Shown one piece after another: positions 34,604-43,520 of a DNA stretch of 64,000 nt. This DNA is from Sphaerotilus hippei. GTDB taxonomy: Bacteria; Pseudomonadota; Gammaproteobacteria; Burkholderiales; Burkholderiaceae_C. The notes beneath the pieces were generated by a model, which ran no database searches, had not been told where the DNA came from, and saw only the letters and a program-made list of their open reading frames with translations. Position numbers and translations under genes: made by a program. Position 1 is the stretch's first letter. The number at the start of each line of letters is the position of its first letter. The DNA lies in NCBI RefSeq assembly GCF_003201595.1, contig NZ_QJJS01000003.1, positions 1 through 64,000 of the forward strand, given 5' to 3'.

Positions 34604-35614
34604 TCAGTGCACCGGCGTCGTCGGCTGGATGCCGGCGATCAGCCACTGGCTGGCGCCGTTCGGCTGCACCAGGTGCCAGATCTCGTCGAAGGCCTCGGCC
34701 GGCTGGCCGACCACCTCGCGGATCATGCCGTGGTAGCGCACGCTGACCACCAGGCGCTCGGCTTCCTGGTCGAAGTTCAGGATCGCGGCCTGCACATGCT
34801 CGACGTCGGTCTGCTGGGGCAGGCCGTTGCGGTCCTGCAGGTCCATGCGGATCGAGGCGAACAGCTCGGGCGTCGTGAAGGTGCGCAGGTCGTTCAGGTC
34901 GGCGCTGTCGTTGGCGGCCTGCATGCGGATGAAGATCATGCGGGCGATGCGCTCGAAGCCTTCGACATCAAAGCCGGCCGGCACCGAGGCTGGGCGCGCG
35001 GCGGTGGCGGTGCCCGGCCGGGCAAAGCTGTCCGCTGCCGACATGAAGCCTGACGGCGTGCCGCTGGTGGCGTTCTGGCGAGCCATCACGTTCGGCTCGG
35101 TGGCCGGCGACGGCCAGGCCACCCGCGCACCACCGGCTGCTCCGGTCGATGCGCCGGCAGCAGCGCCTGCGAACGCGGGGCTGGCCCCGCCGGCCGCGGC
35201 CGACTTGCCCTTGCCGAAACGCCGCATCAGGAAGCCGATGGCCAGCACGGCCACGCCGGCCAGCAGCACCATCATCAGGATGTTGGCGAAGGCCTCGCCC
35301 AGGCCCAGATGGCTCATCAGCGCGGCCAGACCCAGGCCCGCGGCCAGGCCGGCGATCGGGCCGAGCCAGGAGCGTTTGCCGGCGGCGGCGGCCGTGCCGG
35401 CGCCCGCTGCGGCGGCCCCGGCGTTCTGCACCGGCGCCTGCTGGCCCGGGGTGGCGCCGAAGGACTTGCCCGGGGCGGCGTCGGGCTGCTGGGCCGGCAT
35501 CTGGCGCTGCATGCCGGCCGGCCGGCCGCTGCCCAGGCGCTTGGCCATCACGTCGGCCGGCACGCTGGCGGTGAACACCGCTGCCATCAGGACCGCCAAC
35601 CACATTCGCTTCAT
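34604..35614 (-). CDS. Tim44-like domain membrane protein
   Basis: The 336-residue protein starts MKRMWLAVLMAAVFTASVP, a signal peptide or anchor. A Gly/Pro/Gln-rich stretch follows. A transmembrane helix lies at about 100-135 (GPIAGLAAGLGLAALMSHL, FANILMMVLLAGVAVLAIGFLM), followed by an Ala/Gly-rich linker. A C-terminal Tim44-like domain (about 205-335) has GFERIARMIFIRMQAAND, LRTFTTPELFASIRMDLQ and RYHGMIREV. The Tim44-like fold is found in mitochondrial import motors and also in uncharacterised bacterial proteins; the function is unknown. AAGGAAAGAGAC precedes the ATG. It diverges from the second PPK2 gene. Confidence 0.85.
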   Translation of the reverse strand: MKRMWLAVLMAAVFTASVPADVMAKRLGSGRPAGMQRQMPAQQPDAAPGKSFGATPGQQAPVQNAGAAAAGAGTAAAAGKRSWLGPIAGLAAGLGLAALMSHLGLGEAFANILMMVLLAGVAVLAIGFLMRRFGKGKSAAAGGASPAFAGAAAGASTGAAGGARVAWPSPATEPNVMARQNATSGTPSGFMSAADSFARPGTATAARPASVPAGFDVEGFERIARMIFIRMQAANDSADLNDLRTFTTPELFASIRMDLQDRNGLPQQTDVEHVQAAILNFDQEAERLVVSVRYHGMIREVVGQPAEAFDEIWHLVQPNGASQWLIAGIQPTTPVH

Positions 35615-35753
35615 GTCTCTTTCCTTTTTCAAGTCCATGCAAGGATCTGCATTTCCAGGGCGGATGCCCGGGCCCTGTCCAGGCGCATCATCGGGATGCG
35701 CCGGCTCCAGGGTCGACGCATCATGCATCGCTTGCCAATGACATGAGGTCGAG

Positions 35754-36572
35754 ATGGGAAAGAACAAGGGTGATCGGTCCGGCGAGACCCGCATGCCTCG
35801 CCGCATCTACGAAGCGCAGCTGGAGGTCCTGCAGCTGGAGCTGAACCGCCTGGTCCGCTGGGTCCAGCACCGGGGTCAGCGCGTGGTGGTGCTGTTCGAG
35901 GGCCGTGATACCGCGGGCAAGGGCGGGGTGATCAACACGATCGCGCAGACGCTGAACCCGCGCCAGTGCCAGATCGTCGCGCTGCCCCGGCCGACCGAGG
36001 CCGAGACCACCCAGTGGTATTTCCAGCGTCATGTCGCTCATCTGCCGGCCGCCGGCCACCTGGCCCTGTTCGACCGCAGCTGGTACAACCGGGCCGGTGT
36101 GGAGCATGTCATGGGCTATTGCACCCCGCGCCAGTACGAACGTTTCCTCGAGCAGGCACCGCAGTTCGAGCGCATGCTGGTCGACGACGGCATCCTGCTG
36201 TTCAAGTACTGGCTGACGGTCGACCAGCAGGAGCAGGAGCGCCGCATCGCCGAGCGGCGCGACGATCCGCTCAAGCGCTGGAAGCTCTCGCCGATCGACC
36301 TGAAGGCGCGCGAGCGCTACCACGACTACGGCCGGGCCCGCGACACGATGCTCGCCTGCACCCACACCGACTGGGCCCCGTGGACGCTGGTCGACTTCAA
36401 CGACCAGCGGCTGGGCCGGCTGACGCTGATCCGCCACCTGCTCGACCGCATGCCTGACTGCGAGGTTCCGGCGCCGCCGCTCGAGCTGCCCCCGCTGGGG
36501 CATCCGCCCGAGGTCGAGCGCTTCGACGGACCCGTGGCGCCGATCCCGCCGCTGGCCTGGTCCGGCGATTGA
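35754..36572 (+). CDS. Polyphosphate kinase 2, second copy
   Basis: The 272-residue protein is a PPK2 with Walker A VVLFEGRDTAGKGGVINTI, the lid region LFDRSWYNRAGVEHV and DQQEQERRIAERRDDPLKRWKLSP. It lacks the acidic N-terminal extension of the copy at 22569 and differs at several surface positions, so the two are paralogues and not a recent duplication. A short basic N-terminus (MGKNKGDRSGETRMPRR) precedes the domain. It converges with the GNAT-like gene, 19 bases away. Two PPK2s may divide AMP/ADP or GDP phosphorylation, but the motifs do not show which. Confidence 0.9.
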   Translation: MGKNKGDRSGETRMPRRIYEAQLEVLQLELNRLVRWVQHRGQRVVVLFEGRDTAGKGGVINTIAQTLNPRQCQIVALPRPTEAETTQWYFQRHVAHLPAAGHLALFDRSWYNRAGVEHVMGYCTPRQYERFLEQAPQFERMLVDDGILLFKYWLTVDQQEQERRIAERRDDPLKRWKLSPIDLKARERYHDYGRARDTMLACTHTDWAPWTLVDFNDQRLGRLTLIRHLLDRMPDCEVPAPPLELPPLGHPPEVERFDGPVAPIPPLAWSGD

Positions 36573-36591
36573 GCCGCGCGCGCGGCGCCTG

Positions 36592-37764
36592 TCAGAACGG
36601 CGCGGCCAGCAAGGGGCCCCGGGCCCGCTCGGCCAGCCGCTCCAGGCCACGCCACAGCGGCGCCCGCGCGAGGCTGCGCTCGGGTGCCCACAAGGCGGTG
36701 CATTCCAGCACCGGCCGGCTGCCCCTCAGGCGCTTGAAGTGGCCGGTGCCCGAGCTGTAGTTGAACAGGCCGCCGTGCTGCCGGGCCGCTTCGAACAGGT
36801 GCACGCACAGCTGGCGGTACAGCCCCAGGTCACGCGGCTGGGCCAGGTCGTGGCCCACCATCGGCACCGTCATCACGCCGTGGCGGGTGTGCACGGCGGC
36901 GAAGGCGAGCAGCCGATCGTCGTCGGCGGCGTGCAGCCCCAGCCATGCCAGCTGGCCGTGGGCGTCGGCGGTGTCCAGCCACTGGCGGGTGTACTGGGGA
37001 TTGAGCGGGTTGTGCCGCTCGAGGTAGACCTGCCGGTACAGCTCGAGCACGGTGTCGTGCCGGCCGTCGGGCAGACGCGATGTCCAGCGCGCGGCCAGAC
37101 CCTTGCGGCGGATCAGCCGCAGGTCTTCGCGGTGTGCGCTGTGCGCCTGCCACGGCGCCTGCCCGCCGTCGTAGTGGTGCATCACCCGGGCGGGCCAGAG
37201 CACGCCCCCGGTGTCCCGCACGGCCTGAGCCAGATCGGGCTGGCGGTCGGGTTCGATGTTGCGCAGGGCCAGCACCGAGCCCGGCCAGCGCCCGCGGGCG
37301 GTGTCGATGACCGCGGGCAGCGCCGCCGCGAGATCAGGCGCATGCAGCGTGGTGGACCAGCCGGTCCCGCCGAGCACGATCGCCTCGGGCAGGCGCCAGC
37401 GCCGCGCGAGCCATCCGGCCAGGTCCAGACCCCGCGCGGCCCAGCGGCGCCGGGCTTCGGGCACGTGATGCAGCTCGTCCCCGGGGTAGACGCACCAGCC
37501 GACGTACGGGCTCTGCACATAGGTGGTCCGCGCCAGTGCCTTCGCCGCCTCGGCATCACCGGGCGGGCGCTGCGGCGGCACATAGGCCAGCAGCTCCCCG
37601 GTGCGGTCCAGCAGTTCCCAGTGGCCGGGCAGGTTGTGCATCCATCGTGGCCCCGGCGCGCCGCACAGCGCCGCGCGCCAGGCCCGGTCCTGCCCGCCGG
37701 TGAGCCCCGGCAGGTCCGGGGCGCCGGCTGCGGTCGAGCCGGGCGCCGTCAGCGCCGCCGCCAT
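36592..37764 (-). CDS. GNAT/FemAB-like acyltransferase partner of the BtaA-like gene
   Basis: The 390-residue protein has an N-terminal half (GPRWMHNLPGHWELLDRTGE, YVGWCVYPGDELHHVPEARR) and a C-terminal half with GNAT-like spacing ending LFNYSSGTGHFKRLRGSRPV. I do not recognise a named family. The C-terminal layout resembles FemAB-type or LPG_synthase-like acyltransferases. It starts 16 bases inside the upstream BtaA-like gene, so it is almost certainly translationally coupled to it. That context suggests it acts on the BtaA product or the lipid head-group, which is an inference. It converges with ppk2 copy 2. Confidence 0.7.
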   Translation of the reverse strand: MAAALTAPGSTAAGAPDLPGLTGGQDRAWRAALCGAPGPRWMHNLPGHWELLDRTGELLAYVPPQRPPGDAEAAKALARTTYVQSPYVGWCVYPGDELHHVPEARRRWAARGLDLAGWLARRWRLPEAIVLGGTGWSTTLHAPDLAAALPAVIDTARGRWPGSVLALRNIEPDRQPDLAQAVRDTGGVLWPARVMHHYDGGQAPWQAHSAHREDLRLIRRKGLAARWTSRLPDGRHDTVLELYRQVYLERHNPLNPQYTRQWLDTADAHGQLAWLGLHAADDDRLLAFAAVHTRHGVMTVPMVGHDLAQPRDLGLYRQLCVHLFEAARQHGGLFNYSSGTGHFKRLRGSRPVLECTALWAPERSLARAPLWRGLERLAERARGPLLAAPF

Positions 37765-38996
37765 GCGTGGAAGCCGCCGTAGATGCCCGACCGATCCCGG
37801 GCCAGCCAGGCCCGGCCGCCTTCGGGGTCGCCCACCCAGCGCTCGCCCACCCACGCGGGCAGGCCCGGTGCGGGCAGGTCCTGCCCGGCGGTGCGGAAGA
37901 TGACGCGGGCCCGGGCCGATGCGGTGCGGTCGATCTCGCGCCACAGGCCGTCGAGCTCGCGGGCGCTCATCCAGTCCTGGGCGTCGAGCAGCACGTAGGC
38001 GTCGAAGTGCTGGTCCGGGCGCTGCGACAGCACCTGCCGGAAGTTGCCCAGCTCGGTGTGCACCCGCGCGATCTGCTGCTTCAGCGTGTCCCAGTGGGCC
38101 GATTGCAGGTAGAGCGGCCAGCCGCGGGTGTCCGTGCTGCGGTAGGCGCGCCCGTAGGCCTGCTGGGCCCAGGGGTTGAGCTGCCAGTCGACGAGGGTGG
38201 CGATGCGGCGGGCACGCTCGCACAGCACGGCCGCCATGCGGCCCGGATCCTGGTCGCACAGCGCCAGGTACTGGCGCGGCGGGATGCCCAGGCTGTAGAG
38301 CAGCGTGCGGCTGCGGCACAGCGCCACCACCCAGGGGCGGGCGAACAGCGGCGCGACGGTGCGGTCGAACCACTGCGCCTGTTCCTCGACGCCACGGCAG
38401 TCGAACAGCCCCGTCAGGTCGATGCCCTGCAGCCGGCACAGGCGGTGCAGCAGGCCGATGAAACGCCCCAGCACGCCTTCGCGGTAGAACCCGCGGCTGA
38501 ACATCTCGATGCGGGCGTGGCCCAGGCGGGTCCGGTCCCAGTAGTCGCGGGTCGTGTCGTCGAGCGCCGGGCGCAGGTGGCGCTGGTAGATCTGCAGCAG
38601 CTCCAGGCCCTGGGCCTCGCCGAAGAAGCGGTGGAAGTCGTCGAAGCGGTCCAGCGCCTTGACCCCGGCGATCTTCAGCCGGGTCAGCGCGATGTGGTGC
38701 GGGTTGATGTCCAGCGCCAGCACCGCCGCCGGGCGGGCGCTGAGGTAGTTCAGCACGTTGCAGCCGGCCGAGGCGATGGTGACGATGCGCGACTGCGCAT
38801 CCAGCCCCAGCGCCTCGATGTCCTGCTGCGGGTCCTCCCAGATCTGGGTGTAGACCAGCCGGTCGAACCAGCGGGCGAAGAAGCGGTCGGCCAGGCTGGC
38901 CTGGTGGCCCTCGTGGTCATGCACGGTGTGGGCGATCAGTCCGGTGCCGGTGCGGCTCAGGACGCTGCTGTTGATGTCGTCGGACGGGGGCGCCAC
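37749..38996 (-). CDS. BtaA-like AdoMet:diacylglycerol 3-amino-3-carboxypropyl transferase (DUF3419)
   Basis: The 415-residue protein has RFFARWFDRLVYTQIWEDP and the AdoMet-binding region IVTIASAGCNVLNYLSARPAAVLALDINP, which match BtaA-like DUF3419 proteins well. BtaA adds the 3-amino-3-carboxypropyl group of AdoMet to diacylglycerol to give diacylglycerylhomoserine, a precursor of betaine lipid. The start is a GTG at 38996 with GAGGAGAGACC before it. No btaB-type N-methyltransferase follows; a GNAT-like gene does, with 16-base overlap. The end product may therefore differ from DGTS. It starts divergently from the DUF808 gene. Confidence 0.82.
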   Translation of the reverse strand: MAPPSDDINSSVLSRTGTGLIAHTVHDHEGHQASLADRFFARWFDRLVYTQIWEDPQQDIEALGLDAQSRIVTIASAGCNVLNYLSARPAAVLALDINPHHIALTRLKIAGVKALDRFDDFHRFFGEAQGLELLQIYQRHLRPALDDTTRDYWDRTRLGHARIEMFSRGFYREGVLGRFIGLLHRLCRLQGIDLTGLFDCRGVEEQAQWFDRTVAPLFARPWVVALCRSRTLLYSLGIPPRQYLALCDQDPGRMAAVLCERARRIATLVDWQLNPWAQQAYGRAYRSTDTRGWPLYLQSAHWDTLKQQIARVHTELGNFRQVLSQRPDQHFDAYVLLDAQDWMSARELDGLWREIDRTASARARVIFRTAGQDLPAPGLPAWVGERWVGDPEGGRAWLARDRSGIYGGFHAWRRR

Positions 38997-39147
38997 GGTC
39001 TCTCCTCGGGTGCAAACGCCCGTCCAGCTTATGAAGCCGGCGTCACAGTGCCATGACACGACGGCGTCGTTTGCGTGACCGGGGTGATCCGGCACTGGCC
39101 TTGTGTTCCACTTCGGCCTGCCCTTTCCAACCCACAGGAGTTCTCCG

Positions 39148-40092
39148 ATGGCCGCAGCCAGCCTGCTTGCCCTGCTCGACGACATCACCACGGTGCTGGA
39201 CGACGTGGCCGCGATGACCAAGGTCGCCGCCCGCAAGACCGCCGGGGTGCTCGGAGATGACCTGGCGCTCAATGCCCAGCAGGTCACCGGCGTGAGCGCC
39301 GAGCGTGAGTTGCCGGTGGTCTGGGCCGTCGCCAAGGGCTCGCTGCGCAACAAGGTGGTCCTGGTGCCGGCGGCGCTGGCCATCAGCCTGCTGCTGCCGG
39401 CGGCCATCACGGTGCTGCTGATGCTCGGGGGCGCCTTCCTGTGCTTCGAGGGCGTCGAGAAGCTGGCCCACCGCTACGTTCCGGACGATCCGGCCGCGGA
39501 CGCGTCCCATGCCCGGGCGCTGCATCAGGCGGTGGCCGACCCGCAGGTCGATCTGCTCGCGCTGGAGCGCGAGAAGATCCAGGGCGCGATCCGCACCGAT
39601 TTCATCCTGTCGGCCGAGATCATCACGATCACGCTGGGCACCGTGTCCGGGGTGGCCTGGCCGACCCAGCTGGCGGTGCTGGCCGGCGTGGCGCTGGTGA
39701 TGACGGTGGGGGTCTATGGCCTGGTGGCCGGCATCGTCAAGCTCGATGACGCCGGGCTGGCGCTGGGCCGGGCGACCGGGGACGGGGGCTGGAGCCGGTT
39801 CCAGCGTGGCCTGGGCCGGCTGCTGCTGCGTTCGGCGCCGGTGCTCATGCGCGGGCTGGCGGTCGCGGGAACGGTGGCGATGTTCCTGGTCGGCGGCGGC
39901 ATCCTGGCGCACGGATGGCCCTGGCTGCACCATCAGGTGCTCGGCCTGCAGGAGACGATGGCGGGGCTGCCGGCGCTCGGCGGCATGCTGGCACCACTGG
40001 TGCCGGTGGCGGCCGACCTGCTGACCGGTGTGGTCGCGGGCACGCTGGTGCTGCTGGCGGTTCGACTGGCGGGGCGCTGGCGCCGCGCTTGA
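39148..40092 (+). CDS. DUF808 family membrane protein (YedI-like)
   Basis: The 314-residue protein starts at an ATG with AGGAG 9 bases upstream: MAAASLLALLDDITTVLDDVAAMTKVAARKT. This opening, then DDLALNAQQVTGV and ERELPVVWAVAKGSLRNK, are DUF808 signatures, followed by several transmembrane helices (about 75-100, 165-205, 235-260, 290-310). The function is unknown. It is monocistronic and converges with the PilZ gene 4 bases away. Confidence 0.9.
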   Translation: MAAASLLALLDDITTVLDDVAAMTKVAARKTAGVLGDDLALNAQQVTGVSAERELPVVWAVAKGSLRNKVVLVPAALAISLLLPAAITVLLMLGGAFLCFEGVEKLAHRYVPDDPAADASHARALHQAVADPQVDLLALEREKIQGAIRTDFILSAEIITITLGTVSGVAWPTQLAVLAGVALVMTVGVYGLVAGIVKLDDAGLALGRATGDGGWSRFQRGLGRLLLRSAPVLMRGLAVAGTVAMFLVGGGILAHGWPWLHHQVLGLQETMAGLPALGGMLAPLVPVAADLLTGVVAGTLVLLAVRLAGRWRRA

Positions 40093-40096
40093 GCGA

Positions 40097-40459
40097 TCAG
40101 GCGATCAGGTGACCGAGCGCCTGGGGCCCGTAGACCCTCAGGCCGATCAGGTGCCGGCGCTCCTTGTGCAGGGCCTGGACGTCGGCGGGAGGCGAACGGC
40201 ACCAGACCACGAAGGCGCAATACTCGACATGCTGGAGTCCACGCTGGGATTCCAGCAGGACCGCCTCCCCCGGGGTCAGGGCCTGATCGAGCATCACGCT
40301 GATGCCGCGAGCCGACACGTCGCGCACCGCATGCACCGGGTACTGTCGTTCCCGGTTCTTCACGTAGAGCGCGTTCCTGGGCGGTGCATCGATCGCGCGG
40401 CGCTGTTCATCGCGCAGTTCCACCAGACAGGCGGGTCCGTTTTGAGCAGCATAAGCCAT
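40097..40459 (-). CDS. PilZ domain protein
   Basis: The 120-residue protein has a PilZ-like beta-barrel. RNALYVKNRERQYPV supplies the R-x-x-x-R-type N-terminal loop, and VRDVSARGISVML supplies the D-x-S-x-x-G motif; together these form the c-di-GMP site. The window also codes a GGDEF cyclase at 19084, so signalling in the cell is supported, though the pairing is not shown. The ATG at 40459 has GAGG upstream. It diverges from dusC. Confidence 0.75.
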   Translation of the reverse strand: MAYAAQNGPACLVELRDEQRRAIDAPPRNALYVKNRERQYPVHAVRDVSARGISVMLDQALTPGEAVLLESQRGLQHVEYCAFVVWCRSPPADVQALHKERRHLIGLRVYGPQALGHLIA

Positions 40460-40555
40460 GGCCACATCCTCATGAGATTGCCATTTCGAGCATAGACTTG
40501 ATACGTCCGGGTTCCCCTGTTTCCTTGACGTTTGACGATCCGGATCTTCCCTTGT

Positions 40556-41524
40556 ATGACTGTTCTGCTGGCGCCCATGGAAGGGCTGATGGATGCGACC
40601 CTGCGCGAGGTGCTGACCCGCATCGGCGGTGTCGATCGCTGCGTCTCCGAATTCATCCGGGTGAGCGACAGCCTGCTGCCCGACCGGGTGTTCCTGCGCC
40701 TGGTGCCCGAGCTGCTGCAGCGAGGCTGCACCGCCACCGGCGTGCCGGTGCGCCCGCAGCTGCTGGGCAGCGACCCGGTCTGCCTGGCCGAGAACGCGGC
40801 TCGCCTGGCGGCGCTGTCGCCGGCGGGCATCGACCTGAATTTCGGCTGTCCGGCCAAGGTGGTCAACCGCCACGGTGGCGGGGCGGCGCTGCTGGCCGAG
40901 CCTGAGCTGCTGCACCGAATCGTGTCGGCCGTGCGTCGGGCGGTGCCGGCCGATCTGCCGGTATCGGCCAAGATGCGCCTCGGGCTCGAGGACGATCACC
41001 TGGCGGTCGACTGCGCCCGGGCCCTGGTCGACGGCGGTGCGGCCGAGCTGGTCGTGCATGCCCGCACCAAGGCCCAGGGTTATCGCCCGCCGGCCTACTG
41101 GGATCGCATCCGCCCGCTGCGCGAGGCCGTGCGGGTGCCCATCGTGGCCAATGGCGAGATCTGGACCGTGGCCGATGCCGTGCGCTGCCGGGCCGAGAGT
41201 GGCTGCGAGGACCTGATGCTGGGCCGCGGCGCGGTGGCCGATCCGGGCCTGCCGCTGGCGCTGGCGCTGCACGACGCCGACCAGCCCGGGGCGTCTGCGC
41301 TGGACTGGGCCGCGCTGCAGCCGCTGCTGCGGCTCTTCTGGCAGCTCGTCGGCGAGCGCATGGAGCACCGGCACCGGGCGGGCCGCCTCAAGCAGTGGCT
41401 CTACCTGCTGCGGCGGCGCCACCCCGAGGCGCAGGACGCCTATGACCGGATACGCACCGTCACCGATCTGACCGAGATCGGCCGGCTGATGTTCGAGTCA
41501 CCGGCCGCGCCGCTCGCCTGCTGA
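40556..41524 (+). CDS. dusC: tRNA-dihydrouridine(16) synthase DusC
   Basis: The 322-residue FMN enzyme reduces U16 of tRNA. It has LLAPMEGLMDATLREVL (FMN site), DLNFGCPAKVVNRHGGGAALL with the catalytic Cys of NFGCPAK, SAKMRLGL, LVVHARTKAQGY, VANGEIW and MLGRGAVADP. The C-terminal RNA-binding helical domain follows. The MEG rather than MAG/MEPM start and GLMDATLRE favour DusC over DusA/DusB, but the exact position of action is by homology. The chosen ATG (40556) gives MTVLLAPMEGL. Confidence 0.9.
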   Translation: MTVLLAPMEGLMDATLREVLTRIGGVDRCVSEFIRVSDSLLPDRVFLRLVPELLQRGCTATGVPVRPQLLGSDPVCLAENAARLAALSPAGIDLNFGCPAKVVNRHGGGAALLAEPELLHRIVSAVRRAVPADLPVSAKMRLGLEDDHLAVDCARALVDGGAAELVVHARTKAQGYRPPAYWDRIRPLREAVRVPIVANGEIWTVADAVRCRAESGCEDLMLGRGAVADPGLPLALALHDADQPGASALDWAALQPLLRLFWQLVGERMEHRHRAGRLKQWLYLLRRRHPEAQDAYDRIRTVTDLTEIGRLMFESPAAPLAC

Positions 41525-41554
41525 AGCCCGCGGCGCGGTGTGCCCGGGCGACGT

Positions 41555-42430
41555 TCAGCGCCCGGACGGCCAGCGCAGCGCGCCGGTGGCCATGCCGGTG
41601 CCCATCAGCACGACGGCTCCGCCGACGAGCATGTCGGCGGTCACCGGCTCGCCCAGCAGCATCGCCCCCCAGACCGTGGCGAACAGCGGCACCAGGAAGG
41701 TGACGGTGACCGTGCGTGCGGCGCCGATGCGCCCGATCAGCCGGAAATACAGCTGGTAGGCCAGCGCCGTGCAGCCCACGCCCAGCGCGATGGCGCAGAG
41801 CCACTGCAGCGAGCTGAGCGGGCCCTCGGGCCAGAACCACCAGGCCAGCGGCGCCAGCGCCAGCGCGGCCACCAGCTGCGAGCCGGCGGCATTGGCCAGC
41901 GCGGTCACCCCGCCCAGGCAGCGCCGCGTGTGGTTGGCCGAAAACCCGTAGCTCAGCGCGGCCGACAGGCTGGCCAGCAGCGCCCAGCCGGTGCCCCCGG
42001 GCTTGAAGTCGGCCTTGTCGGCCGCCAGCAGGCTGACGCCGGCCAGGCCGATCGCCAGACCGGTCGCCCGCCAGCGCCCCAGCGGTTCACGCAGCCACAG
42101 CGTGGCGATCAGGGCGGCGAAGATCGGCGTGGTCGCGTTGAGGATGGCGGCCAGCCCGGCCGTGACCGACAGCGTTGCCCAGGCGATCAGCATGAAGGGG
42201 ATGGCCGAGTTGAACAGCCCCATCACCACCATCGCGCCGGCGTGGCGGCGCAGGTCCGCCAGGCCGCCCCGCATCGCCAGCAGCGGCACCAGGCAGAGCG
42301 CGGCGATGGCCACGCGCAGCCACATCAGCGGGGCGACCCCGAAGGCGGGCACGGCATAACGCATGAACAGGAAGGACGCGCCCCACAGCGCGGCCAGCAG
42401 CAGCAGATCGACCAGGTCCCGGGTCTTCAC
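41555..42430 (-). CDS. EamA/DMT family transporter
   Basis: The 291-residue protein has ten predicted transmembrane helices in two EamA repeats: repeat 1 has LLAALWGASFLFMRYAVP and LTVTAGLAAILNATTPIFAAL-like helices, and repeat 2 has AALSYGFSANHTRRCLGG and FLVPLFATVWGAMLLGEP. It is probably a metabolite exporter; substrate unknown. The start is a GTG at 42430 overlapping the ogt stop (GTGA), with GGAGG just upstream, so it is translationally coupled to ogt. Confidence 0.88.
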   Translation of the reverse strand: MKTRDLVDLLLLAALWGASFLFMRYAVPAFGVAPLMWLRVAIAALCLVPLLAMRGGLADLRRHAGAMVVMGLFNSAIPFMLIAWATLSVTAGLAAILNATTPIFAALIATLWLREPLGRWRATGLAIGLAGVSLLAADKADFKPGGTGWALLASLSAALSYGFSANHTRRCLGGVTALANAAGSQLVAALALAPLAWWFWPEGPLSSLQWLCAIALGVGCTALAYQLYFRLIGRIGAARTVTVTFLVPLFATVWGAMLLGEPVTADMLVGGAVVLMGTGMATGALRWPSGR

Positions 42431-43002
42431 GAGGCGGCCTCCACCGACGCGGCGTCGAACGGTCGCCGGATGCCCTGTTCGAAGTCGAGCAGCCAGGCCT
42501 TGCGTGCCAGTCCGCCGGCGTAACCCGTCAGCGCGCCGCTGGCGGCCACGAGGCGGTGGCAGGGCACCAGCAGCGACAGCGGGTTGCGGCCGGTGGCCGC
42601 ACCGACCGCGCGGGACGCCGATGGCCGTCCGACCTGGGCCGCGGCGGCGCCGTAACCCAGCGTCCGGCCATGGCCGACCTGGCGGATCGTCTGCCACACG
42701 GCCTGCTGGAACGGCGTGCCCCGGGGGGCCAGCGGCAGGTCGAAGTCGTGGCGCCGCCCGCCGAACCAGTCGTCCAGCTGCGCGCGCGCGCTCACCAGCA
42801 GGGGGTGGTCCTCGTCATGGATCCAGTCCGGCGACGGGCCACCGAAGTGTTTCTGGCCGGCGAACCACGCACCGCACAGGCCGGCGGTCGTGGCGGCGAG
42901 CACCATCGGCCCCAGCGGCGTGCCGGCGTGGCCCCAGTGCGGGATGGACCGGGCGACGGGCGCGGAGGTGATGGAGGAAGAGGAGGGCGGGGTGCGGGGC
43001 AT
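42427..43002 (-). CDS. ogt: Methylated-DNA-[protein]-cysteine S-methyltransferase
   Basis: The 191-residue suicide enzyme removes O6-alkyl groups from guanine. The active site is LLVPCHRLVAASGALTGYAGGL, with Cys in PCHR. TPFQQAVWQTIRQVGHGRTLGYGAAA is the HTH-like DNA-binding segment with the intercalating Arg region. The N-terminal domain is short. It overlaps eamA by 4 bases. No ada gene or AlkB is close. The first about 25 residues are Ser/Pro-rich and may be a start misassignment. Confidence 0.93.
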   Translation of the reverse strand: MPRTPPSSSSITSAPVARSIPHWGHAGTPLGPMVLAATTAGLCGAWFAGQKHFGGPSPDWIHDEDHPLLVSARAQLDDWFGGRRHDFDLPLAPRGTPFQQAVWQTIRQVGHGRTLGYGAAAAQVGRPSASRAVGAATGRNPLSLLVPCHRLVAASGALTGYAGGLARKAWLLDFEQGIRRPFDAASVEAAS

Positions 43003-43091
43003 GTCCAGGGTCCGGATCGATCCGCGAGCGGTCGGTCGCAGGGGGCGGCAAGGGGGACGCTGTCATGCCGACACGATCGGTGCCGGCGGAT

Positions 43092-43520
43092 TCAGCGTGA
43101 AGAGGGGGGCGGCAGGGGCTCGTCCCGGGACAGCACGCAGCGCTGCGCCTCGCAGTGCACGGCCGGCTCGGGCCGCACCTGGCAGATCGACACCCGGCCC
43201 AGGCGGTGGTCCTCGTCCCGCACGGCCCGGGCGTGGCGGGCGGCCAGCGACTTCAGCCGGGCCGCGTGGCTGGCCTCGGTCGACCAGGCTCGCCAGTCCT
43301 GCGGGCCGCCGCAGGCGAGGCCGCCGATCGGCAGCGTGCGACAGGCCGCGTCGCGGCTGCAGCGGGCATCGCCGATCTCGGTCTCGATGGCCTGCAGCCA
43401 CTGCGCCGGGGTGCCGGCGCTGCCATGGGCGCCGACGCCCAGCAGGGCCAGCGCCAGGCCGGCGATGCCGGCCCGTGCCCGTGTCGTGGCGGGGCTGCCG
43501 TGGGTCAGGGCGCGCTTCAT
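43092..43520 (-). CDS. Secreted cysteine-containing protein, unknown
   Basis: The 142-residue protein has an N-terminal signal peptide (RAGIAGLALALLGVGAHGSAGTP). The mature part has several Cys residues (DARCSRDAACRTL, GLACGG, SICQV, AVHCEAQRCVLS), consistent with a periplasmic protein with disulfide bonds. I do not recognise the family. Its start overlaps the yceI stop by 4 bases (ATGA), so the two are probably made together; a role with YceI is an inference from this. Confidence 0.7.
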   Translation of the reverse strand: MKRALTHGSPATTRARAGIAGLALALLGVGAHGSAGTPAQWLQAIETEIGDARCSRDAACRTLPIGGLACGGPQDWRAWSTEASHAARLKSLAARHARAVRDEDHRLGRVSICQVRPEPAVHCEAQRCVLSRDEPLPPPSSR

